From: GCA-016699895 sp964633435
GTDB lineage: Bacteria; Patescibacteriota; Saccharimonadia; Saccharimonadales; Saccharimonadaceae
DNA length: 33,968 bases
Assembly (NCBI GenBank): GCA_964633435.1
Contig: CAZWHA010000006.1
Span: 1-33,968 of the forward strand
Direction: 5' to 3'
Position numbers and translations under genes: made by a program. How positions within the stretch are numbered: position 1 is the stretch's first letter; the number at the start of each line of letters is the position of its first letter. Positions 16,983-23,571 of the stretch are shown piece after piece. Below the pieces are notes generated by a model. The model had not been told where the DNA came from and made no database searches. It was given only the letters and a program-made list of their open reading frames with translations.

Positions 16983-17906
16983 ATGTCTTTGATCTTAGAT
17001 GATTATTCAGCGATTGGCGCTTTAGGCGGTGCGGTTCAAGGCTTTACTAAAGGTATGGTCGATGCCGAAGACCGCAAAATGAAACAAATGGAGTTTCAGG
17101 CAAAGCAAAAAGCCGAAGAGCGAGAAGTAGAACGCGAACGCTTTCGCCAAGCCCTAGACTTAAGAAAAGCGAATCTGATCAAGACCGCAGAGGGCGGACT
17201 AGCGCCTGACATGGAAGCTCAGCGCCGAGAAGACGTCATCAAGGCGCCCACTGGTCAATTGCCAAAGTACGACGAGCAAGGTCGGCTTATTGGGTTTAGC
17301 GTTGATCCAGATTATGAACAATCACAAATTAGAATTGCTGGCGCTAGAGCGGCTATTGATCCTTACGGTACAAAATCAAAACCTACAGAGGGGGAGTTCT
17401 TATCTGCTGGCTTTGCAAAAAGAATGAAGGGCGCTGAGGCGGCTTTAAAAAGTATGCAACAGCAGGGCTTTGATCCTACATCTCAGCGCGTAGCGGCTCA
17501 AGGTCTTTTGGGTGGTCGTGGAATGCTAGGTCGCCTTACTGAAGGCGCAAAAGACAACGATGTAAAGCAATTCGAGCAAATAAAGCGTAATTTTGTTTCT
17601 GCTGTCTTGAGAAAAGAGTCGGGCGCCGCAATTAGCCCGCAAGAATATGCAGAAGAAGAAAAGAAGTATTTTCCACAAGCTGGCGACTCACCAGAAGTTA
17701 TAGCCCAAAAAGAGCAAGCTAGGGCTCAAGCTATTGCAAACTTAACCGCGTCATCTGGTCGTGCTTTTGATCGGATACCAGAAATCAAAGGCCCGCCTCC
17801 AGCCGCTCCGAAAAGCTCTGGTCCAAAGGTCGGCACTGTAGAGTCGGGATTTCGTTTCAAGGGCGGTGATCCGGCAGATTCAAAAAATTGGGAAAAGGTT
17901 AAATAA
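16983..17906 (+). CDS. Internal virion / DNA transfer-type protein
   Basis: 307 residues starting at ATG 16983, directly after the previous stop. The N-terminus has a glycine-rich motif (AIGALGGAVQGFTKGMVDAEDRKMKQ) followed by a charged coiled coil (EFQAKQKAEEREVERERFRQ). Residues about 195-260 carry a conserved block found in many phage injected proteins (FVSAVLRKESGAAISPQEYA, then KKYFPQAGDSPEVIAQK). The C-terminus ends with GFRFKGGDPADSKNWEKVK, a motif I associate with podovirus internal proteins and virion transglycosylases. No catalytic domain is present here, so this looks like a structural ejection component. Confidence 0.7.
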   Translation: MSLILDDYSAIGALGGAVQGFTKGMVDAEDRKMKQMEFQAKQKAEEREVERERFRQALDLRKANLIKTAEGGLAPDMEAQRREDVIKAPTGQLPKYDEQGRLIGFSVDPDYEQSQIRIAGARAAIDPYGTKSKPTEGEFLSAGFAKRMKGAEAALKSMQQQGFDPTSQRVAAQGLLGGRGMLGRLTEGAKDNDVKQFEQIKRNFVSAVLRKESGAAISPQEYAEEEKKYFPQAGDSPEVIAQKEQARAQAIANLTASSGRAFDRIPEIKGPPPAAPKSSGPKVGTVESGFRFKGGDPADSKNWEKVK

Positions 17907-19184
17907 ATGGCCGAGTCAAAACCTTGGGAAAAATATAAATCTGAAGGCGCAAAGCCTTGGGAAAAGTATGGGTCGGCGTCGGTTTCTGCTGAAAAACCAC
18001 AAGAGGCTGGCCTTTTAGGAAAAAGCCTTGATGTGGCAGCTCGAGTTTTAGATTACCCTGGCGGACTTATAAGGACCGGCGGCGCCGCTGCATGGGGCGC
18101 GCTTCAGGGCGAAAATCCCGTAACTCGCGAAGACGTTTCGCAAATGGTAAGAGGAAAAGCTCCGACCAGTGCTGAATATTTTGAACGACTGGGCGTTGAG
18201 CCTGGACCGTCTAGCTACATCCCTGGCGTCGGCGAAGTCTCGACCAGAGATGTCTTAGGCTTTGGAATGGACGTTGCCACAGACCCGCTCACACTTGTCT
18301 CAAAAGGTATCCGGGCTTTGCGCCCAGCAGAGACCGCACTAGAGTCAGGCGGTCGCTCGATGTACAAATCTGGTTTAAAGAAAGTCGATGAGCGTTTAGC
18401 AGAAAAAAATGTAAAGCCGGTTTCTGATATTTTGTTAGAAGAGGGAAAGGCCGGAACAACTCAAAAGCTATCTCAAGAGGCCGCCAAGCTTGGCCAGAAG
18501 TTCGCAAAACAAAGGGAGGAGTTGTACAGAGTCGCTAATGAAAAAGGCGTTGTTATTGATACGAGCGAGATTGTTAAAAACGCTCAGGCGCAAATTGCTA
18601 ATTTAAGAAAAGACCCTGGTCTTAGGCCAATGGCGGATCGCTTAGACGACCTGGTGAAGCGCTATCAGTCAGAAGGATTTATTGACATCACGACCGCGTC
18701 AGATTGGAAATCTAATTTAACTAACGCTTTGCCAGAATCGGCCTTTGATCCAAATGGAAAACTTAAGGGTCCAGCGGCTCAGGTAGAAAAAGCCTTGGCG
18801 CAAGATTTTCGCAAAGCCATTATTGACGCTGGAAACAAAGCCGAACCAGGTCTTGGTAACAAGATTGATGACATAAATCAAAAATGGTCGTCGGTACTTG
18901 AGGCCCGAAAACCATTTAGAATGCAGGTGCGCAGAGAGATCACTCCAAACGCATTGACGTCGGTAGATGCAATGCTTGGCGGTACGACATACGCTTACAC
19001 AGATGATCCTGAAACAGCGCTTGCTGTGTTGCTCGGCAAAAAAGCTCTTGATGTGTCAAAGACAACTCGCTTTCGCACTCAAGGCGGCAAAGGCTTAATG
19101 AGCGTTGGGAGGTCTGGCCTAATAGATCCAGCATTACGTCGCGGATTGATAAACAGCCAGAGGGAAAATGAACGAAAAGATTAA
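17907..19184 (+). CDS. Probable internal virion protein with KPWEKY repeats
   Basis: A 425-residue protein, ATG 17907, immediately after the previous stop. It opens with two copies of KPWEKY (residues 5-10 and 16-21), echoing the NWEKVK end of the upstream protein. Such short Trp motifs recur in phage injected proteins. Glycine-rich segments follow (YPGGLIRTGGAAAWGALQGE), and then a long helical body with Lys/Glu/Gln (about 140-330), for example KLSQEAAKLGQKFAKQREEL. No enzyme motif is seen. Its place at the end of the structural block and its length fit a DNA ejection protein. It overlaps the next gene by 17 bases. Confidence 0.65.
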   Translation: MAESKPWEKYKSEGAKPWEKYGSASVSAEKPQEAGLLGKSLDVAARVLDYPGGLIRTGGAAAWGALQGENPVTREDVSQMVRGKAPTSAEYFERLGVEPGPSSYIPGVGEVSTRDVLGFGMDVATDPLTLVSKGIRALRPAETALESGGRSMYKSGLKKVDERLAEKNVKPVSDILLEEGKAGTTQKLSQEAAKLGQKFAKQREELYRVANEKGVVIDTSEIVKNAQAQIANLRKDPGLRPMADRLDDLVKRYQSEGFIDITTASDWKSNLTNALPESAFDPNGKLKGPAAQVEKALAQDFRKAIIDAGNKAEPGLGNKIDDINQKWSSVLEARKPFRMQVRREITPNALTSVDAMLGGTTYAYTDDPETALAVLLGKKALDVSKTTRFRTQGGKGLMSVGRSGLIDPALRRGLINSQRENERKD

Positions 19185-19533
19185 AGACGACCTAGATAAG
19201 CATTTCGACAAATTCATTGAAGGGCTTGGGCCTCAAGACAAGGATTTGGTTGAAAAACTTAAAGTAGACTTAAAGGATTTATTCGACTCGCAAAAGAACG
19301 CAGACCGGGCTCGGCGCGATCTCGGCAAAGACTTTAACAAGATCATGAGCGCATACTTTAGTCAGTTTAAGACGAAAACTGGAGTCGACTACGCCTCGCT
19401 TTACAATAAAGTGCTCGACAAAGAAAAAGTTTTTTTAAGGCATCTAGGCACCGATAAGCTTCAGTATCTGAAGTTAATATTGGCTTTAAAGACTACTTTA
19501 GAAATAAAAAAACGTGGCCTTCTAGCTGTTTAG
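19168..19533 (+). CDS. Small charged helical hypothetical protein
   Basis: 121 residues, with ATG 19168 after agaggg inside the end of the upstream gene. The sequence is strongly charged and helical (KIKDDLDKHFDKFIEGL; DKDLVEKLKVDLKDLFDSQKN), with a hydrophobic C-terminal helix (QYLKLILALKTTLEI). No motif gives a function. It is the last gene of the continuous structural block; a 31-base gap then precedes an HNH-AP2 endonuclease gene. Confidence 0.65.
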   Translation: MNEKIKDDLDKHFDKFIEGLGPQDKDLVEKLKVDLKDLFDSQKNADRARRDLGKDFNKIMSAYFSQFKTKTGVDYASLYNKVLDKEKVFLRHLGTDKLQYLKLILALKTTLEIKKRGLLAV

Positions 19534-19564
19534 TTATAAAAACAATTTTTTGAAGGAAAATTGA

Positions 19565-20095
19565 ATGATCGAAATAAAAACTCGAACGGGCCGATCTTTT
19601 TGGGTTTGCGAACAAAGCCTTGAACTAGCTAAAAAGTTTTTCTGGAACGTGTTTACACGACCACCCTCGAAGCCCGCACACTATATACACCATCCCTATG
19701 TGTTTCGCGATCTTTGGATACCATCAGGCATCCCCAGGGTAAGAGGAAAGACCAAAAAGATTTTGTTTCACAGAGAACTTTTGGCGGATGAGCTTAAGAA
19801 AGTCTCAAAAAATTATTTCGTAGATCATATAAACGGCAATGTTCTAGACAATAGAATAGCTAATCTTAGAATTGTCTCCGCCGCAGAAAACGCAAGAAAC
19901 AGAAGAAAAGGAACAAACACGTCTAGTAAATTTAAAGGCGTCACGGCTCATGCCGATAACTGGATAGCTCAGGCGACTTATAATGGCAAGCATCACTACC
20001 TGGGCTATTTTAAATCAGAAGTCGAGGCCGCCAGAGCTTATGATGAATTTTGCAAAAAGAATTACGGCTCCGTGATGCTTCAAAATGGAGTGTAA
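19565..20095 (+). CDS. HNH endonuclease with C-terminal AP2 domain
   Basis: A 176-residue protein with ATG 19565 and gaagga upstream. The HNH_3-type core is FHRELL...YFVDHINGNVLDNRIANLRIVS (about residues 67-105) followed by ENARNRRK. Residues about 120-167 form an AP2 DNA-binding domain (SKFKGVTAHADNWIAQATYNGKHHYLGYF, AARAYDE). This HNH-AP2 fusion is a common free-standing homing endonuclease in phages: it cuts at an empty site and is copied by repair. It separates structural genes from the lysis region. The protein appears complete, with both catalytic His residues present. Confidence 0.9.
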   Translation: MIEIKTRTGRSFWVCEQSLELAKKFFWNVFTRPPSKPAHYIHHPYVFRDLWIPSGIPRVRGKTKKILFHRELLADELKKVSKNYFVDHINGNVLDNRIANLRIVSAAENARNRRKGTNTSSKFKGVTAHADNWIAQATYNGKHHYLGYFKSEVEAARAYDEFCKKNYGSVMLQNGV

Positions 20096-20097
20096 CA

Positions 20098-20379
20098 ATG
20101 TCAGAAAAGCACACAGTTAAAGAGACCAAAGAGGCTATTCAAGCCATTTATCTAGTCGGCTTGTTTGTAGTCGAGCGCGCCAAAGACGGCGTCGATCTGA
20201 ACGACGCTATGGCTTTAGCGGCTAAGTTTATGGACCCGTCTTTTAGAGACGTTGTGATCAACGGTGTCACTGGCGCCGACATGATCGATAACGAGATCAA
20301 AGACTTATCGTTTCCGGAGTTTATTGAGCTAGCCCAGGTGGTTGGCGACTTGCTGGCCATGCATAAAAAGGCTGCATAA
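20098..20379 (+). CDS. Hypothetical protein upstream of lysis genes
   Basis: 93 residues from the ATG at 20098, preceded by tggagtg; an earlier in-frame start at 20050 lies inside the HNH gene and is less likely. The sequence is soluble and helical (ETKEAIQAIYLVGLFVVERAKDG; FPEFIELAQVVGDLLAMH). It lies three bases after the HNH stop and two bases before a 34-residue gene. No transmembrane segment is convincing. The family is not recognised; small proteins at this place are common in podoviruses of this layout. Confidence 0.65.
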   Translation: MSEKHTVKETKEAIQAIYLVGLFVVERAKDGVDLNDAMALAAKFMDPSFRDVVINGVTGADMIDNEIKDLSFPEFIELAQVVGDLLAMHKKAA

Positions 20380-20381
20380 TT

Positions 20382-20486
20382 ATGAATCCGATTGTGTTGG
20401 TCCAGACGGTTAAGGCCGTTGTTGAACTTTACCTTTGGTTTCGTAAAATGCGTAAAGAAAAACAGCCCGAGCGCCGAGAAGACTGA
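20382..20486 (+). CDS. 34-residue basic-tailed peptide, possible lysis factor
   Basis: A very short frame, ATG 20382 to TGA 20484-20486, with aagg about ten bases before the start. The first 20 residues are mostly hydrophobic (NPIVLVQTVKAVVELYLWF) but include Gln, Lys and Glu. The last 14 are strongly charged (RKMRKEKQPERRED). It begins two bases after the preceding gene and lies just before the endolysin hairpin. The shape, one short helix and a basic tail, recalls minimal holins, but the helix is amphipathic, so this is weak inference. It may also be a leader peptide for the region downstream. Confidence 0.45.
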   Translation: MNPIVLVQTVKAVVELYLWFRKMRKEKQPERRED

Positions 20487-20505
20487 TACCAACGTGTTAC
20501 TCTTT

Positions 20506-20567
20506 GCGGCCTCTGGCGTGGGGTAATGGCTATACCCTCCTTGATGAACAGTTACGCCAGGGGCCGC
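20506..20567 (+). promoter_or_regulatory. Stable hairpin holding the endolysin ribosome binding site
   Basis: Bases 20506-20519 (gcggcctctggcgt) pair with 20554-20567 (acgccaggggccgc) over all 14 positions, with one G-U pair. An inner stem gggta/taccc (20521-20525 with 20533-20537) has a 7-base loop. The only good Shine-Dalgarno of the amidase gene, agggg at 20559-20563, lies in the right arm, eight bases before the TTG start at 20572. Folded, the RNA should block initiation. There is no T-run after the stem, so it is not an intrinsic terminator. RNase III cleavage, as in T7-type messages, is another possible role. Confidence 0.65.
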
Positions 20568-20571
20568 TCCT

Positions 20572-21159
20572 TTGATAAACAGGTTTCCAAATTTGGTCGA
20601 CGAGCTTAAAGAGAGTGCAGACAAAAAGCCACGACGCGAAAGCATACGCGGCATTATCATTCATCACACAGGCTTGCCGAAAATAGAGACGCCTTCGTTT
20701 TTCGATTCGATTAAAAACTGGCTTACCAAAAAAGATGACGCTTACGTTTCTGCACACTTTTTAATAGGCCGCAACGGGCGCTGTGCGCAGCTTGTTGATC
20801 CGGATAGCTGGATAAGCTTTCACGCGGGCAAATCCGCCTATTGGCATCCAGCGCACCGTAAAGTGATGCCCTCACTTAACGAATGGACTGTCGGCATAGA
20901 ACTCATCGGTGACGGTAACGTAAACGCCTTTACCGATGCTCAATACGACAAGCTATCAAGGCTTTGTGCCGCTTTGATGCAAAAATATCCGGCAATCAGT
21001 CCTTTATGTATAACAGGCCATGAAAACGTGGCTGTCCCAGATGGGCGCAAAAACGACCCTGGAAAGCTATTTAACTGGCAGCACTTTTATATGCTACTTT
21101 ATAAGCGATATAGTGAGCCTAGCGTTGTTGTCTCAAATACACCGATAATACTTGATTAA
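20572..21159 (+). CDS. N-acetylmuramoyl-L-alanine amidase (endolysin)
   Basis: A 195-residue amidase_2-type enzyme that cuts the bond between MurNAc and the peptide stem. Visible motifs are GIIIHHTG (His31 as zinc ligand), VSAHFLIGRNG, SFHAGKS, WTVGIELIGDG (Glu110) and the AmpD-like end ITGHENVAVPDGRKNDPGKLF, giving His150 and Asp162 as the other ligands and Lys160 near the active site. There is no signal peptide and no cell-wall-binding domain, so it would need a holin to reach the wall. The TTG start at 20572 is chosen because agggg lies eight bases upstream; that site is inside a strong hairpin. Downstream is a promoter. Confidence 0.92.
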   Translation: MINRFPNLVDELKESADKKPRRESIRGIIIHHTGLPKIETPSFFDSIKNWLTKKDDAYVSAHFLIGRNGRCAQLVDPDSWISFHAGKSAYWHPAHRKVMPSLNEWTVGIELIGDGNVNAFTDAQYDKLSRLCAALMQKYPAISPLCITGHENVAVPDGRKNDPGKLFNWQHFYMLLYKRYSEPSVVVSNTPIILD

Positions 21160-21180
21160 TACTAGTATGTATCGTATATT
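21152..21180 (+). promoter_or_regulatory. Sigma70-like promoter
   Basis: TTGATT (21152-21157) and TATATT (21175-21180) are separated by exactly 17 bases. The site lies at the end of the amidase gene, so transcripts would start near 21187 and run into the small genes from 21207. The spacer contains a perfect 10-base palindrome, which suggests repression. Confidence 0.6.
21159..21168. promoter_or_regulatory. Candidate operator palindrome
   Basis: ATACTAGTAT is a perfect palindrome inside the promoter spacer. A near-identical context, ATACT-G-AGTAT, lies at 29386-29396 in the spacer of the leftward promoter, beside a gene for a ribbon-helix-helix protein. The two halves have different spacing (0 and 1 base), which a single repressor may or may not tolerate. 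Confidence 0.45.
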
Positions 21181-21206
21181 GATTCTATACCCTGGAGGGT
21201 CAATAT

Positions 21207-21440
21207 ATGAAAAAAGCAGGTAATTTTCTTCAAACCGTAGAAATTAAGAATTATGCGGGTTCGATTAAAGTTGATGTCAACGATGATATAAACGGCCTTG
21301 CGCTATTCGCGGCGAGCCCGGATTTGTTGGTTGCTTTGCAGGGCTTGTTGGCGACCATACCGTTTCGCGAAGACCATAACTTTGAAGCCATTGAAGCGGC
21401 ATACGCGGCAATCACCAAAGCCACGGGTGGTGCCGAGTGA
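21207..21440 (+). CDS. Small phage hypothetical protein
   Basis: 77 residues, with ATG 21207 and a strong ggaggg ribosome binding site. The C-terminal half (FAASPDLLVALQGLLATIP, then IEAAYAAITKATGG) is a widespread small phage helix-hairpin type seen in many early-gene proteins of unknown function. The first gene after the promoter at 21152, it overlaps the next gene by four bases. Confidence 0.7.
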   Translation: MKKAGNFLQTVEIKNYAGSIKVDVNDDINGLALFAASPDLLVALQGLLATIPFREDHNFEAIEAAYAAITKATGGAE

Positions 21441-21736
21441 GCCGCACAAAGTTTACGCCTGGACCTTGGGAATTAATTCCTGAATTTTCTGAAATTAGAA
21501 CTGTTCAACCAGACGATACGTCTAATTATGGAAATGGAACGCCTATTTGCGGTATTTTTGACATGAGTACTAATTATGAGCGATCCAGCGCTAACGCCCG
21601 TCTGATCGCGCAAGCCCCAGCCATGTACGATATGTTGCTTTTATGCGAGACGCTCATTGCGAATTTCAACGACCCGAACCTTAACGTCATCGCCCACAAC
21701 ATCGACGACCTTTTAAGAAAAGCACGAGGCGAATAA
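21437..21736 (+). CDS. Small phage hypothetical protein (TPGPW type)
   Basis: 99 residues starting at GTG 21437, overlapping the previous stop. KFTPGPWELIPE near the N-terminus and SSANARLIAQAPAMYDMLLL in the middle are hallmarks of a common small phage protein whose role is not known. The end is helical (VIAHNIDDLLRKARGE). It is part of the short rightward operon from 21207. Its stop overlaps the following ATG. Confidence 0.72.
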   Translation: MSRTKFTPGPWELIPEFSEIRTVQPDDTSNYGNGTPICGIFDMSTNYERSSANARLIAQAPAMYDMLLLCETLIANFNDPNLNVIAHNIDDLLRKARGE

Positions 21737-22023
21737 TGGACCGCAAATACACCATGCACTCGGTTAACGGCATCACTACGCCTTGCGGAGGCTTTTTAGA
21801 ATGGCTCGACGTCGAGGTTTTTGTTCACGACTACCAAGAACTGCAATTCGACATCGAATGGATCACCGTCAGATCGACAGGCCAATCTTTTAAGTTCTCA
21901 GACCTGTCAAAAGCCGACCAAGAGCGCCTTTACAAAGAAGTCGAGCAAGATATCGCGTCTGATGACTTTGGCGCTTACGAATACGATTTAGAAAATTGCG
22001 CATTGGAACCGTCAGATGAGTAA
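21736..22023 (+). CDS. Small hypothetical protein
   Basis: 95 residues, ATG 21736 overlapping the upstream stop. It is acidic and mixed alpha-beta (FLEWLDVEVFVHDYQELQFDIEWITV; LSKADQERLYKEVEQDIASDDFGAYEYD). It resembles small early phage proteins that begin with a beta-sheet domain and end in an acidic tail. No function can be assigned. The end overlaps the next rightward frame by eight bases. Confidence 0.7.
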   Translation: MDRKYTMHSVNGITTPCGGFLEWLDVEVFVHDYQELQFDIEWITVRSTGQSFKFSDLSKADQERLYKEVEQDIASDDFGAYEYDLENCALEPSDE

Positions 22024-22504
22024 CTTCAATCAAATCTCTCCAGGGTTTACTGGAGCGAAAGTCTGGCGGTTTCTTTTAGGATCCAAGCTTTTGACGGCGG
22101 CGACGGACAGCCTCAAGCTCGGCTTTCGTTGCGGTGGGCTCGAAAGATTCTTTCACATAGTCCATAAACGAGGGTTTTTCTGGGAAAGTCTTCGACCCTG
22201 CAACTACGGATTTCTTTTTGCGCCAATCTTCCATAGGCTAAAGGTTATCACCGCCGTTTTGATCTCGGCAAGCGTGATAGGCTGCGGCGAAAAGAATTTC
22301 GACCTATGCACGCCAGACCCGTCAACTGTCGGCGAATACCTTTACGCCGATGGTCAGTACCGAAAGTCGATTAAGTTTTATTGTTCATCGGGTTGCGAGT
22401 ATTTGTCACCAGTCTCCGCTCACTTTGAAACGCCTTTTGGCTATGCTTTTAAAAGCCCGACTGTAAAAAGCTGTAACTCATCTGCAAACGCATCTAGCAA
22501 ATAG
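22016..22504 (+). CDS. Lipoprotein-like protein, true start unclear
   Basis: The frame opens at ATG 22016 (162 residues), but its first 73 residues look non-coding and are antisense to a better-looking minus-strand gene (22076-22234). From about 22230 the sequence reads HRLKVITAVLISASVIGCGEK, a near-perfect lipoprotein signal with the lipobox VIGC, then a Cys-containing polar domain (FYCSSGCEYLSPVSAHF). No ATG, GTG or TTG lies at the expected place just before the signal, so either a rare start codon is used or an internal lipobox is coincidental. A surface or outer-spanin-like role is possible but not shown. Confidence 0.45.
   Translation: MSNFNQISPGFTGAKVWRFLLGSKLLTAATDSLKLGFRCGGLERFFHIVHKRGFFWESLRPCNYGFLFAPIFHRLKVITAVLISASVIGCGEKNFDLCTPDPSTVGEYLYADGQYRKSIKFYCSSGCEYLSPVSAHFETPFGYAFKSPTVKSCNSSANASSK
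22076..22234 (-). CDS. 52-residue basic protein, distal end of leftward operon
   Basis: A short minus-strand frame, ATG at 22234 to TAA at 22076. Its sequence looks protein-like, not random: MEDWRKKKSVVAGSKTFPEK, then FMDYVKESFEPTATKAELEA and a basic end with RRRRQ. There is no clear Shine-Dalgarno, and it is separated from the next minus-strand gene by about 240 bases that hold the plus-strand lipoprotein-like segment. It overlaps that plus-strand frame completely on the opposite strand. The function is unknown. Confidence 0.45.
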   Translation of the reverse strand: MEDWRKKKSVVAGSKTFPEKPSFMDYVKESFEPTATKAELEAVRRRRQKLGS

Positions 22505-22648
22505 CTTTCTGTAGGTCGATATTAGCTTTTTGCCCTGTGTCTCGCAGATCTGGACGCACTTTTCAAAATCCGCTTTCCGGCAACCCTTCGAGTTTACCAG
22601 GATCAGCGAAGACGTCGTTATGATCGTCACTATCAAAAGCGATCTCAT
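22478..22648 (-). CDS. 56-residue Cys-rich exported or membrane protein
   Basis: ATG at 22648 overlaps the upstream TGA (ATGA), so it is translationally coupled to the holin-like gene. Residues 1-19 (RSLLIVTIITTSSLILVN) form a signal or membrane helix, followed by a basic Cys-rich domain with Cys at 23, 31, 35, 53 and 55 (CVQICETQGKK; ARCVCR). The pattern suggests a small disulphide-stabilised periplasmic protein. A lipobox is not convincing (NSKGC). It is too short to be noticed easily. Its position among spanin-like and holin-like genes suggests a role in lysis or envelope interaction, by inference only. Confidence 0.6.
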   Translation of the reverse strand: MRSLLIVTIITTSSLILVNSKGCRKADFEKCVQICETQGKKLISTYRKLFARCVCR

Positions 22649-22875
22649 CACCTTTTGTTATTGTCTAGTTTGAGTAATAACTCAAGAACGACGGCCTTCA
22701 TCTCGGCGTTAGTCGGCACGTTTTGAAGTTTAGTCTCAATTGCAGTAACTTTTTCGATAAGCTTTGTCAGATCTTTAGAGTCGGAATGAAAGGCGTCCCA
22801 CAGGAACTTCGCCAAATAGACCACAATGCCGATTAAGTTGCTGGCTAAAATGGCGGTAAGGACTTTATAGTCCAT
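22648..22875 (-). CDS. Holin-like membrane protein
   Basis: A 75-residue protein from the ATG at 22875. The frame is open upstream to 23058, but that part shadows the 22928-23110 gene; a GTG two codons earlier is an alternative start. Residues 5-27 (VLTAILASNLIGIVVYLAKFLW) are one membrane helix. After that comes a charged coiled-coil-like region (DLTKLIEKVTAIETKLQNV) and a helical end (AVVLELLLKLDNNKR). This N-in/one-helix plan is like some small phage holins or XhlA-type accessory proteins. It is unusual that it is on the strand opposite to the endolysin. Confidence 0.6.
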   Translation of the reverse strand: MDYKVLTAILASNLIGIVVYLAKFLWDAFHSDSKDLTKLIEKVTAIETKLQNVPTNAEMKAVVLELLLKLDNNKR

Positions 22876-22927
22876 GAACACGTCACCGCCGTTGACCTCT
22901 GCGACTTTTTTTACAACCTCTTTAGCG

Positions 22928-23110
22928 TCAGTGGTCCAGCTCAGGACGTTTAGCAGAAATATCAATCCAAGCGGAGCGCTCGTCTTCAACAGCGACCGCC
23001 ACGACGTCGGCGTAAATCTTATCGACAAGCTGTGGAACCTCCATGAAGTCGTCCTCAAGGTAGGCCTCGATCAGTTTCTTTATCTTTTCTCTGGCATCTT
23101 GGCCCTTCAC
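22928..23110 (-). CDS. Small acidic hypothetical protein
   Basis: 60 residues from GTG 23110. The product is helical and charged (DAREKIKKLIEAYLEDDFME, then DKIYADVVAVAVEDERSAW), which looks much more like real protein than the other frames here. No Shine-Dalgarno is strong. It lies between a spanin-like and a holin-like gene in the leftward operon. The function is unknown. Confidence 0.6.
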   Translation of the reverse strand: MKGQDAREKIKKLIEAYLEDDFMEVPQLVDKIYADVVAVAVEDERSAWIDISAKRPELDH

Positions 23111-23132
23111 TTTTTCAGTGTGGGCCCTTAAG

Positions 23133-23534
23133 TTACTTGGATCTAGTCTTGTTTTTTGATTTAGGCGCTTTTTCTATGACAGATACAGGCACGGGTTCGG
23201 TTACTTTCAGGTTCAAGGTCTTGTTTTGCTCTTCGAGGCGCTGTTTTATTTGAAGCTGTTTTATGGCCTGTTGCCTAACCCTCGTATCAGTTTCGATGAA
23301 CTTTCGCTCAACCTCGCTAAGCTGTTTAGACAAGCGCTCAACTTCAGACTTAATCTCGACGTCAGTTTCATCAAGCTTTGTAACCGTTTGCTTCGTAGAC
23401 CAGATGTGACTTTCTAGCTGAGCTAGGCGATCATGCGCTCTGTCTGAATCGTGTTTTTCAATGTTGGCGTAAACAAACCCAGCCGCCGTTACGAACACAA
23501 CTGCAAAAGCCAATAAACTATAAACAACTGTCAT
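23133..23534 (-). CDS. Inner-membrane-anchored coiled-coil protein (spanin-like)
   Basis: 133 residues from the ATG at 23534, which has gaggga about nine bases upstream; a GTG five codons earlier is less likely. Residues 1-24 (TVVYSLLAFAVVFVTAAGFVY) are an N-terminal membrane anchor. A long heptad-rich coil follows (LAQLESHIWSTKQTVTKL, VERLSKQLSEVERKFIETD, KQLQIKQRLEEQNKTLNL), and then a proline-containing basic tail. This is the shape of Rz-type inner spanins, although other anchored coiled-coil proteins look the same. It is in the leftward operon, not beside the endolysin. Confidence 0.62.
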   Translation of the reverse strand: MTVVYSLLAFAVVFVTAAGFVYANIEKHDSDRAHDRLAQLESHIWSTKQTVTKLDETDVEIKSEVERLSKQLSEVERKFIETDTRVRQQAIKQLQIKQRLEEQNKTLNLKVTEPVPVSVIEKAPKSKNKTRSK

Positions 23535-23571
23535 TTTTCTTTCCCTCACTATGCCTAAAGTCTAGGCAAGG

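Noticed and set aside
20506..20567. Intrinsic terminator before the endolysin
   Set aside because: The stem is followed by tccttt and the coding start, with no T-run.
20148..20660. 170-residue minus-strand protein antisense to the lysis region
   Set aside because: It is a shadow of the 93-residue gene, the hairpin and the amidase start; no ribosome binding site and no motif.
22882..23058. Extended N-terminus of the holin-like gene
   Set aside because: It reads as low-quality Ser/Arg/Leu-rich sequence in a shadow frame of the better-looking 22928-23110 gene.
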